Assembly (NCBI GenBank): GCA_937915745.1 | Contig: CALGGJ010000059.1 | Span: 1 to 19,970 of the forward strand | Length of the DNA: 19,970 bases | Direction: 5' to 3' | DNA from: an uncultured Prevotellaceae bacterium | Lineage (GTDB): Bacteria > Bacteroidota > Bacteroidia > Bacteroidales > Bacteroidaceae | Shown: positions 8,427 through 14,662 of the stretch, piece by piece | Numbering within the stretch: the stretch's first letter is position 1 | Layout: every line of letters begins with the position of its first letter | Position numbers and translations under genes: made by a program | The notes under the pieces: model-generated | Database searches by the model: none | Told to the model about the DNA's origin: nothing | Seen by the model: the letters and a program-made list of their open reading frames with translations, nothing else

Positions 8427-8582
8427 CAGGTGCAGGAAACGCACGGAATATGCTATCTTTGCAGGCTTCTGCAGGTGCCCAAGAAACGCACGGAATATGC
8501 TATCTTTGCAGGCTTCTGCAGGTGCCCAAAGAAACGCACGGAATATGCTATCTTTGCAGGCTTCTGCAGGTGCAAAGATAGC
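8427..8582. repeat. Leader-repeat array A (three 47-48 bp units, closed by an inverted box)
   Basis: Three direct units carry TATCTTTGCAGG on the plus strand starting at 8454, 8501 and 8549 (spacings 47 and 48). Each holds a GCAG-GCTT-CTGC mini-hairpin and the shared segment AAACGCACGGAATATGC. The right end is an inverted copy of the box: GCTATCTTTGCA (8547-8558) pairs perfectly with TGCAAAGATAGC (8571-8582). Seen from the nitroreductase gene (minus strand), a single forward TATCTTTG box comes first and the tandem units lie between it and the ATG. The unit differs in sequence from arrays B and C but shares the box, the hairpin position, and TGCCCAAA...AACGCA. Confidence 0.9.
8573..8580 (-). 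promoter_or_regulatory. Candidate -7 box of the nitroreductase-GH51-GH27 operon
   Basis: Minus-strand TATCTTTG matches the Bacteroidota -7 consensus TAnnTTTG and is the only box in array A that faces the operon. It lies about 190 nt before the ATG. No TTG sits 19-21 nt upstream; a TTTG is present at a 12-nt spacing. It is a candidate only. Confidence 0.45.
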
Positions 8583-8773
8583 AAATAATTGTCAAACTCC
8601 AGTTACACAGTGCATCTATTTTGCTTCAACCGTGCTTTTTTTGTATTTTACAAGTTTCGTATGCATAAACGACAAAACAACAGTAGTTCCAAACACATAG
8701 CAATATTTTTTGCAATAATGCCCATATTTAACATTTTTATTAGTTATACAACAGGGTTGTTCAACTATTTTTT
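8583..8773. other. AT-rich divergent spacer between arrays A and B
   Basis: About 190 nt of AT-rich sequence separates two outward-facing candidate promoters, one for the minus-strand operon and one for the plus-strand DUF362 gene. A small ACAAC...GTTGT inverted repeat occurs at 8748-8760. No gene or RNA is recognised. Confidence 0.4.
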
Positions 8774-8783
8774 CGTATCTTTG
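8757..8783 (+). promoter_or_regulatory. Candidate promoter of the DUF362 gene
   Basis: Plus-strand TATCTTTG (8776-8783) fits the Bacteroidota -7 consensus. A TTG at 8757-8759 lies 16 nt upstream, slightly short of the usual -33 spacing. Transcription from here would give a leader of roughly 130 nt containing the repeat units of array B. Confidence 0.5.
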
Positions 8784-8872
8784 CAGCGGAAAACAGCTGC
8801 AAAGATACGTTTCATTGCGTTTTTGGGCAGCTGATACCCCTGCAAAGTTACGTTTAGTGCGTTCCCCCAGGA
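8774..8872. repeat. Leader-repeat array B (two units, closed by an inverted box)
   Basis: The left arm CGTATCTTTGCAGC (8774-8787) pairs perfectly with GCTGCAAAGATACG (8796-8809) across an eight-base loop. A second inverted box, CAAAGTTA, lies at 8843-8850, 43 nt further on. The segments ACGTTTCATTGCGTTTTTGG and CGTTTAGTGCGTTCCCC match the reverse complement of array C near fabD almost base for base, so B and C are copies of one element. Relative to the DUF362 gene the polarity is the same as in A and C: the forward box is distal and the tandem inverted units are proximal. Confidence 0.88.
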
Positions 8873-8917
8873 CGGCTGAAAACAATTAGACAATAACCAT
8901 ATTCAAACCATACCGCT

Positions 8918-10555
8918 ATGAAAGTAAGAACACTTCTGCTTGTGGCCGCGATGATGGCGACCACGGTTGTGAATGCTCAAAAAGAATCGAAAGTGTATGT
9001 CACTCGCGACATATCGCCCGAGTCGCTCGTAAAAATCTACAAAGCACTTGGCCGACCGGCCAAAGGACGTGTGGCAATAAAAATATCGACAGGCGAAGAA
9101 AACAATCCCAACAGCCTCAGCCCGGCACTCATCAAAGACCTGGTTGACACCACTCACGGCACTCTGGTGGAGTGCTGTACCGCATACGGCGGCGCCCGCG
9201 GTTCGATTGCCGACCACCGAAAGGTGATTAGCAAACACGGATACGACCAAATTGCAACCGTTGACCTCATGGACGAAGATGGCGAATACACTATCCCTGT
9301 GCGCGACACGAAATGGCTGAAGTACGACATCGTGGGCACACACCTCAAGAACTATGACTTCATGATAAACCTGGCACACTTCAAGGGACACCCAATGGGT
9401 GGACTTGGGGGCGCAATCAAAAACCAAAGCATAGGTGTGGCATCGGCCAACGGAAAAGCCAACATACACACTGCCGGACATCAAGAGGTGGTAGAAGGCA
9501 TGTGGAACCACGTAGGAAACCAAGACGGATTTCTCGAATCGATGGCCGCTGCAGCACAAGGAGTGGCCGATGTGTTTGGCAAGAACATCATCTACATCAG
9601 CGTGATGAACAACATGTCGGTAGATTGCGACTGCGTCGATCACCCCGAACCGGTGAAACTGAAAGACTACGGAATATTGGCATCGCTCGACCCCGTGGCC
9701 CTTGACCAGGCATGTGCCGACATCGTGTTCGGAATCAACCCAAGCGAAGGAAACGACAACCGACCACTCGTAGAGCGCATAAACAAACAACATGGACTTC
9801 ACACCATCGAATATGCCGAGCAGATAGGCTTGGGCTCTCGCAAATACAAACTGATATCAATAGACACGAAAGAAAACGATAACCCATCGAAACGACTGGT
9901 GCTGCACTATGATTTCAGCAAAGCAAACGGTAAGACAGTACCCGACATCACATCCAACCACTTCGATGCAACCCTGCAGGGGTCGGCACAGGTGATACAC
10001 CAAGGCAAGGAACACTACGTATATTTGGGCTACGAGCAGGGATATATCGATATGGGACACGATATAGGCTACCGTCTGAAAGGCATGACCACCTTTAGCA
10101 TTGCAGTAAGATACAAGGTCGATGAAGATGCATCGCTGCAAGGCAACGGATACTTCCTGTGGGCTTTCTCCACACTCGAGCAAAACACACAATCAGCCGG
10201 ACGCTATCAGGCATATAAACTCAACGTGCAACGCAGCGAGAATTCGGTCAGCGGATGGAACCACGAATCGATGCTCGATGTGGGGCGACAGTCGCAGAAG
10301 GGGCGATGGATATACGTGGTATATACGCAGGCAGGACAAGAGGGACGACTCTACATCGATGGAACACTAGTGGCACAAAACCACTCGATGTACACCATGA
10401 GCGAGACCTTCCCTTGGACCGAAAACCCTACATTCAACTGGATGGGACGCGCTCCATTCCGTGGCGATGCTTATCTGGCCGGAACATCCATCAGCGATGT
10501 GCGAATCTACAGCACAGCCCTCAGCGAAACAGCCGTGAAGAAACTCTGCCGGTAG
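8918..10555 (+). CDS. Secreted DUF362 protein with C-terminal LamG domain
   Basis: A 545-residue exported protein with a signal peptide at 1-20 (cut near VNAQ). Residues about 25-318 match the DUF362 family: VAIKISTGEENNPNSLSP (52-69), INLAHFKGHPMGGLGGAIKN (150-169), and DPVALDQACADIV (258-270). Cysteines at 86, 87, 237, 239 and 266 could bind metal. The ferredoxin-type CxxCxxC clusters seen in some relatives are absent. Residues about 326-543 form a LamG/concanavalin-like beta-sandwich (LHYDFSKANG, GRLYIDGTLVAQ, SDVRIYSTALS), usually a glycan- or protein-binding module. The biochemical role of DUF362 is not established. Export and a LamG partner are unusual for it and suggest a periplasmic or cell-surface task. 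A secreted DUF2271 gene follows after 107 nt, probably co-transcribed. Confidence 0.85.
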   Translation: MKVRTLLLVAAMMATTVVNAQKESKVYVTRDISPESLVKIYKALGRPAKGRVAIKISTGEENNPNSLSPALIKDLVDTTHGTLVECCTAYGGARGSIADHRKVISKHGYDQIATVDLMDEDGEYTIPVRDTKWLKYDIVGTHLKNYDFMINLAHFKGHPMGGLGGAIKNQSIGVASANGKANIHTAGHQEVVEGMWNHVGNQDGFLESMAAAAQGVADVFGKNIIYISVMNNMSVDCDCVDHPEPVKLKDYGILASLDPVALDQACADIVFGINPSEGNDNRPLVERINKQHGLHTIEYAEQIGLGSRKYKLISIDTKENDNPSKRLVLHYDFSKANGKTVPDITSNHFDATLQGSAQVIHQGKEHYVYLGYEQGYIDMGHDIGYRLKGMTTFSIAVRYKVDEDASLQGNGYFLWAFSTLEQNTQSAGRYQAYKLNVQRSENSVSGWNHESMLDVGRQSQKGRWIYVVYTQAGQEGRLYIDGTLVAQNHSMYTMSETFPWTENPTFNWMGRAPFRGDAYLAGTSISDVRIYSTALSETAVKKLCR

Positions 10556-10662
10556 GAGCTTGCTCACCATGCCATGACGAGACCTGGCGAACGAAGTCAC
10601 CTATACAATAAGAAGACAACCATACAATTAAAAGAATACCATAAACATCAATCACACACATC

Positions 10663-11259
10663 ATGAAAACAAAAAAAATTATCACACTCGTGGTGCTGAT
10701 GCTTTCCATGTCAGCCACAAGTCTTGCAACAGACCTGTATGGCGTAGCAGCCAAAGTGAAGACCCTTGAAGTGACGTTCAGCTACAATCGTCAGAACGGC
10801 CCCGGTAGCAACCAGTATGCCGTTTGGATAGAAGACGAACGTGGAACTGTAGTGAAAACCCTGTTCGTTACTGCATTCACCACAAAAGGACGACAGCGTC
10901 AGGGCGAGGCTACCCAGCGCGGATATACGTTCCGTCCCACCTGCGTGCCATCTTGGGTGAAAGCCGTGAAAGCAGAAGAACGTACTGATGAAGACCTCGA
11001 TGCATACACCGGAGCTACACCCCAAAGCGGACTGCAGACTTTTATATGGGACTTCACCGACCAGACAGGAAAGAAAGTGAAGAACGGAAACTACAGAGTA
11101 AGGGTTGAAGCAACACTCATAAACGACCGAATAGTGAACTATACCGGCACCTTCAACGTTGGAGGTAAGGCCACCGATGTGCCACTTACCCGGTCGATTG
11201 CAGGTAACGACGGCAGCCACGACCAAATGATAGCCGATGTGAAAGCTACGCTGAAGTGA
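10663..11259 (+). CDS. Secreted DUF2271 protein
   Basis: A 198-residue protein with a signal peptide at about 1-22 (LSMSATSLAT). The rest matches the DUF2271 pattern: SNQYAVWIED, VVKTLFVTAFTTKG, the TGATPQSG segment, FIWDFTDQTGKKVKNGNYRVRVEA, and a closing beta strand region. The family is a small secreted beta-sandwich with no firmly known function; it is often found near periplasmic flavin- or metal-related proteins. Here it follows the secreted DUF362-LamG gene on the same strand and shares an export signal, so a joint envelope function is inferred. A strong hairpin at 11354-11389 ends the unit. Confidence 0.85.
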   Translation: MKTKKIITLVVLMLSMSATSLATDLYGVAAKVKTLEVTFSYNRQNGPGSNQYAVWIEDERGTVVKTLFVTAFTTKGRQRQGEATQRGYTFRPTCVPSWVKAVKAEERTDEDLDAYTGATPQSGLQTFIWDFTDQTGKKVKNGNYRVRVEATLINDRIVNYTGTFNVGGKATDVPLTRSIAGNDGSHDQMIADVKATLK

Positions 11260-11323
11260 GATGTTAATAGCGTTTTTTTCTTAAACCCCTATCGTTAATT
11301 ATGTAAGTTAATCCGTTTTATTA

Positions 11324-11350
11324 AATCCTTTTCACATAATCCTTTTCACA
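11324..11350. repeat. 13-bp tandem duplication before the terminator
   Basis: AATCCTTTTCACA occurs at 11324-11336 and again at 11338-11350, one base apart (period 14). It lies between the DUF2271 stop and the shared terminator. No function is apparent. Confidence 0.6.
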
Positions 11351-11353
11351 AAC

Positions 11354-11389
11354 ACAACAGCCAGCTGGTATATACGAGCTGGCTGTTGT
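11354..11389. terminator. Bidirectional terminator between DUF2271 and the GH13 gene
   Basis: A 13-pair perfect stem, ACAACAGCCAGCT (11354-11366) with AGCTGGCTGTTGT (11377-11389), with a ten-base loop between two converging genes. The flanks are U-containing but not strict U-runs on either strand. Position and stem strength make it the likely terminator for both. Confidence 0.8.
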
Positions 11390-11396
11390 ATGGTTG

Positions 11397-13124
11397 TTAT
11401 TTCACTTCCATTCTCAGGACGATGCCACCGAGAGGGGGTATGGTGAGTGGGATGGCGGTGTCGGGCAGGAGGTCGATGGTCTGTGTGGTGTCGGTCAGCA
11501 GGTCGGTGGCAAATGCAGGACCTTGTGTGATGTTGAGGTAACTGAACGCATGTGCAGGGATGTTGACGGCTGTATCGACCGACTTGTCTTCGAAATTGGT
11601 GACTACGAGTATCAGTTCGCCGTCAGCGCGGCGCAGGAATGCAAACTGGTGGTTGGTGTCCATCTGCGGGTTGTCGTAGTTGGCATACATGAGGTCGAAC
11701 ATCCGGCCGTCGTACAGGGCTTTGTGTGAGTTGACGAGGTTCAGCAGTTTGCTGTAGTATGCCAGTAGCGAGCGCTCGTTGGCAGTGAGCTGTGTAGTGG
11801 TGTATTTGCCTCCGTTGCGCCAGCGACGCAGGGTGTCGATGGTCCAGTAGTCGAAGATTGTGGAGCGTCCGTCTTGTCCGCTGAATCCTTCGGAGTCCAT
11901 GCCTGGTTCGCCCAGTGCTTGCCCCTGATATATCATGACAGGACCACGGTGCATGAGTGCAGCGACAAGCATTGCCGGCAGTGCGCGACGGGGGTCGTTT
12001 GCGAGGTATTGGGATGCGATGCGTTGTTCGTCGTGGTTTTCGAGGAATGCAAGCATGTGGGATGCTATATCGTCGGTGGCTTGCCAGCATGGGGTGAGCG
12101 TTGATGCACTCCCACCACCGATGATGCGACGCAGGGTGTCGTAGAGTCCTACTTTGTCGTATAGGTAGTCGAAGTGGGCATCGTGGATGAAACGGCGGTA
12201 GAGGTCGGGGTTATATACTTCGGCAATGAAGATGATGCCGGGATGCTCTGATTTGATTTGGGCAATGGCCCAAGTCCAGAAGGCGCATGGCACCATCTCG
12301 GCCATATCGCAACGGAACCCATCGACACCGCGTGTAGCCCAGAAGCGCATGATGTCGAGCATCTTGTGCCAGGTGGATGGTATGGGTGAACCATGGCTGC
12401 CAAGCCCTGGGGTGTCTTGTGGGTTGCCTCCGTTCTGACAGTCGATACCGTAGTTGAGCTTGATGGTTTCGTACCAATCGTTTGCTGACGGAGTGGGGCT
12501 AAAGCAATCGTTGCCGGTGGCGCGAGCAGGGGATTCGTGGTAGGGCTCGCCAAATGAACTCTCGCCGACGATGTTGGCTGCGATGCCTGTGGTGGGTGCG
12601 ATGAATGATTGGCCGGGAAGATAGTAGAAGTTGTTGTGGAGTGTAAAGCCGATGGTGGTGTCGTCGTCTGCTCCGAGGTCGCGGATGCCTACGGGCTTGG
12701 TGACGGAGTGATACTGTCGTGCCACATGATTGGGTACGAAGTCAATAATCATCTTAAGGCCGGCCCGATGGGTGCGGCTGACGAGGGCATCGAATTCCTT
12801 CATGCGCCCGGGTATATCGACTGCGAGGTCGGGATCTGTGTCGTAGTAGTCGCAGATGGCGTAGGGGCTGCCTGCCCGTCCTTTCACGACCTGCGGGTGC
12901 TGTGTTGGAATGCCATAGGCCGAGTAGTCGGTCAGTGTGGCATGGCGCAGGATGCCGGTGTACCATATATGCGTGCAGCCAAGACTCCTGATTTGTTTCA
13001 GTGTCTTGGCTGTGTAGTCGTTGAGCTTTCCGCAGCCGTTCTCCTCAATGGTGCCGTACGGGGTGCATGTGGTGCTGTCGGCACTGAAGGTGCGCGGAAA
13101 GGTCTGATAGATGATAGGGCGCAT
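11397..13124 (-). CDS. GH13 alpha-amylase-family enzyme
   Basis: A 575-residue protein when started at the ATG at 13124. The frame stays open upstream to 13202, but that part lies inside fabD and has no family similarity. GH13 regions are complete: DFVPNH (128-133), GFRCDMAEMVP with nucleophile D273, FIAEVYNP with acid/base E302, and FLENHDEQR with D365. A C-terminal beta domain with FAFLRRADGELILVVTNFED follows (about 494-575). No signal peptide is visible, so it should act in the cytoplasm on maltooligosaccharides or a related alpha-glucan or alpha-glucoside. The exact specificity cannot be read from the sequence. Its ATG overlaps the fabD stop by one base (TAATG), so the two are probably translationally coupled. 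Transcription ends at the hairpin at 11354-11389. Confidence 0.9.
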   Translation of the reverse strand: MRPIIYQTFPRTFSADSTTCTPYGTIEENGCGKLNDYTAKTLKQIRSLGCTHIWYTGILRHATLTDYSAYGIPTQHPQVVKGRAGSPYAICDYYDTDPDLAVDIPGRMKEFDALVSRTHRAGLKMIIDFVPNHVARQYHSVTKPVGIRDLGADDDTTIGFTLHNNFYYLPGQSFIAPTTGIAANIVGESSFGEPYHESPARATGNDCFSPTPSANDWYETIKLNYGIDCQNGGNPQDTPGLGSHGSPIPSTWHKMLDIMRFWATRGVDGFRCDMAEMVPCAFWTWAIAQIKSEHPGIIFIAEVYNPDLYRRFIHDAHFDYLYDKVGLYDTLRRIIGGGSASTLTPCWQATDDIASHMLAFLENHDEQRIASQYLANDPRRALPAMLVAALMHRGPVMIYQGQALGEPGMDSEGFSGQDGRSTIFDYWTIDTLRRWRNGGKYTTTQLTANERSLLAYYSKLLNLVNSHKALYDGRMFDLMYANYDNPQMDTNHQFAFLRRADGELILVVTNFEDKSVDTAVNIPAHAFSYLNITQGPAFATDLLTDTTQTIDLLPDTAIPLTIPPLGGIVLRMEVK

Positions 13125-14014
13125 TATTGCTCGATTCCGTGTACAGTTACGTCGCGTGATATTTTGGCAATCATGCCTTGCAGTGCCTTGCCTGGTCCAC
13201 ATTCTGTGAAGTCGGTGGCTCCGTCGGCTATCATGGCTTGTACCTCGTATGTCCAGCGTACAGGTGATGTGAGTTGCTTCAGCAGGTTGGCCTTGATTTC
13301 GTCTTTATCGGTATGTCCCTTGGCATCGACGTTCTGATATACAGGGCACTTAGGTGTGCTGAACTCGGTGGCAGAGATGGCTTCGGCCAGTTCTTCCTGA
13401 GCCGGAAGCATGAGTGGAGAGTGGAATGCTCCGCCTACAGGCAGTGGCAGTGCGCGCTTGGCTCCGGCTGCCTTCAGTGCTTCACATGCTTCGTTGATGG
13501 CTTCGACATTGCCCGAGATGACCAGCTGGCCAGGGTTGTTGTAGTTTGCAGGTACTACTACATGACCTTCGCGGTTGATGCTGGCACATACTTCTTCAAT
13601 CTTCTCGTCGGGCAGGCCGATGATGGCAGCCATGGTCGATGGTGCTGCCTCACATGCCTTCTGCATGGCCATGGCACGCTTATAGACGAGTTTTAGTCCG
13701 TCTTCGAACGACAGACACTCGGCTGCAACGAGTGCTGAGAATTCGCCAAGCGAGTGGCCTGCAACCATTTCGGGCTTGAAGGCCTCGCCCATGCACAGGG
13801 CCGAGATGACGGAGTGGAGGAATACTGCCGGCTGGGTCACTTTGGTTTGTTTGAGTTCGTCGGCTGTGCCCTCAAACATTATGTCGGTGATGCGATAGCC
13901 AAGGATGTCGTTGGCCTTGTCGAAGAGTTCTTTTGCAAGCGGATTGGTGTCGTACAGGTCTTTGCCCATACCTGGGAACTGTGCTCCCTGACCAGGAAAT
14001 ACAAATGCTTTCAT
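13124..14014 (-). CDS. fabD: Malonyl-CoA:ACP transacylase
   Basis: A 296-residue protein of standard FabD length. It transfers malonyl from CoA to acyl carrier protein for fatty-acid synthesis. Visible motifs are FPGQGAQFPGMG (6-17), the nucleophile elbow GHSLGE with S88, KRAMAMQ (112-118, containing the substrate-carboxylate Arg), catalytic H198 in GAFHSP, and the C-terminal ECGPGKALQGM. It is not surrounded by other fab genes here. Instead its stop codon overlaps the start of a GH13 enzyme. Upstream lies leader-repeat array C, giving a candidate leader of about 200 nt. Confidence 0.97.
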   Translation of the reverse strand: MKAFVFPGQGAQFPGMGKDLYDTNPLAKELFDKANDILGYRITDIMFEGTADELKQTKVTQPAVFLHSVISALCMGEAFKPEMVAGHSLGEFSALVAAECLSFEDGLKLVYKRAMAMQKACEAAPSTMAAIIGLPDEKIEEVCASINREGHVVVPANYNNPGQLVISGNVEAINEACEALKAAGAKRALPLPVGGAFHSPLMLPAQEELAEAISATEFSTPKCPVYQNVDAKGHTDKDEIKANLLKQLTSPVRWTYEVQAMIADGATDFTECGPGKALQGMIAKISRDVTVHGIEQ

Positions 14015-14093
14015 ATCTCTATTGTTTTCGTTTTTGTGTCACTGCCAGGTTAGGCCGTGACTATTTACTAATCTGATTTCAACTGCCCTGAGT

Positions 14094-14238
14094 ACCCTGG
14101 GGAAACGTACTAAACGTATCTTTGCAGGGGTTTTCAGCTGCCCAAAAATGCAATGAAACGTATCTTTGCAGCTGTTTTCAGCTGCCCAAAAACGCAATGA
14201 AACGTATCTTTGCAGCTGTTTTCAGCTGCAAAGATACG
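14094..14238. repeat. Leader-repeat array C (three 44-bp units, closed by a perfect palindrome)
   Basis: TATCTTTGCAG begins at 14117, 14161 and 14205 on the plus strand, an exact 44-nt period. Units 2 and 3 each hold a GCAGCTG-TTTT-CAGCTGC hairpin, followed by GCCCAAAAACGCAATGAAACG or the start of the palindromic end. That end is a perfect 36-nt palindrome: CGTATCTTTGCAGCTG (14203-14218), loop TTTT, CAGCTGCAAAGATACG (14223-14238). Toward fabD the array decays into a partial unit (GGGCAGTTGAAATCAG on the minus strand, about 14071-14086). The closing box faces fabD while the tandem boxes face away, as in arrays A and B. Confidence 0.92.
14229..14236 (-). promoter_or_regulatory. Candidate -7 box of the fabD-GH13 unit
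   Basis: Minus-strand TATCTTTG inside the closing palindrome of array C is the box that faces fabD, about 215 nt before its ATG. No TTG is found 16-23 nt upstream, so the -33 side is unsupported. Confidence 0.4.
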
Positions 14239-14596
14239 AATTTAATTAGTAATGGATGTGTGAAATGATGAGTAAAAAGAGCTTTTTTGCACTCGAACAG
14301 AGTAATGGTTACCTTAATTTTGCTCATTGCAGTTGTTGGTGTGCATAACCATTGTAAATCCGCTTTTCTCGGGTTTATCTTATATTATCGGTTCTTTTTA
14401 CCAAACAATTCGGAGAGGGGTGCCGGTGCCTGTGAAAAGGAGTGTCAGTTCCGCCGAAGTTCATTCCACTGCCGCTAACACCGCTCAGCGACTGCATTAT
14501 CGATTCCACAACTGCTGCTTGGACCGTCGTCTCAGGTTTAATATATATTTTGGGCAAGCAGTTCAACAATAAAAATTAAAAGATTGAAAAATGAAT
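14239..14596. other. Intergenic stretch without a recognised gene
   Basis: About 360 nt between array C and the terminator of the TonB-receptor gene. Short open frames exist on both strands (up to 81 residues) but none shows protein-family character, a plausible start context, or a stop-adjacent terminator. Nothing further is recognised. Confidence 0.45.
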
Positions 14597-14628
14597 GAGC
14601 CGGCAGGAATTGATGTCCATGCCGGCTC
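14597..14628 (-). terminator. Terminator of the C92-TonB receptor gene
   Basis: GAGCCGGCA (14597-14605) and TGCCGGCTC (14620-14628) form a perfect nine-pair stem with a 14-base loop, 34 nt after the stop codon. On the minus strand it is followed by ATTCATTTTTC, a U-rich tail, as expected of a Rho-independent terminator. Confidence 0.85.
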
Positions 14629-14662
14629 TAAAGAGATATTGGTGGTGTCTGTCAGTGACATC

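Noticed and set aside
8427..8582. CRISPR-like array
   Set aside because: Units are contiguous with no unique spacers, only three copies exist, and no cas genes are nearby.
8903..9802. A 299-codon minus-strand frame opposite the DUF362 gene
   Set aside because: The plus-strand protein has clear signal peptide and family motifs; the antisense frame has none.
13125..13202. N-terminal extension of the GH13 gene to the ATG at 13202
   Set aside because: The extra 26 residues overlap the fabD 3' end and do not resemble GH13 sequence. The TAATG overlap at 13124 gives a natural start at MRPIIYQ.
14380..14520. Possible cobalamin riboswitch, suggested by GGTGCC...GAAAAGG..CAGTTCCGCC
   Set aside because: The conserved B12-box order and spacing do not fit, and no gene lies downstream on the plus strand. 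The BtuB-like gene ends rather than begins on this side.
14375..14569. A 64-codon minus-strand frame in the fabD/TonB-receptor gap
   Set aside because: No family resemblance, no promoter or start context; it is not supported as a gene or as a recognisable gene remnant.
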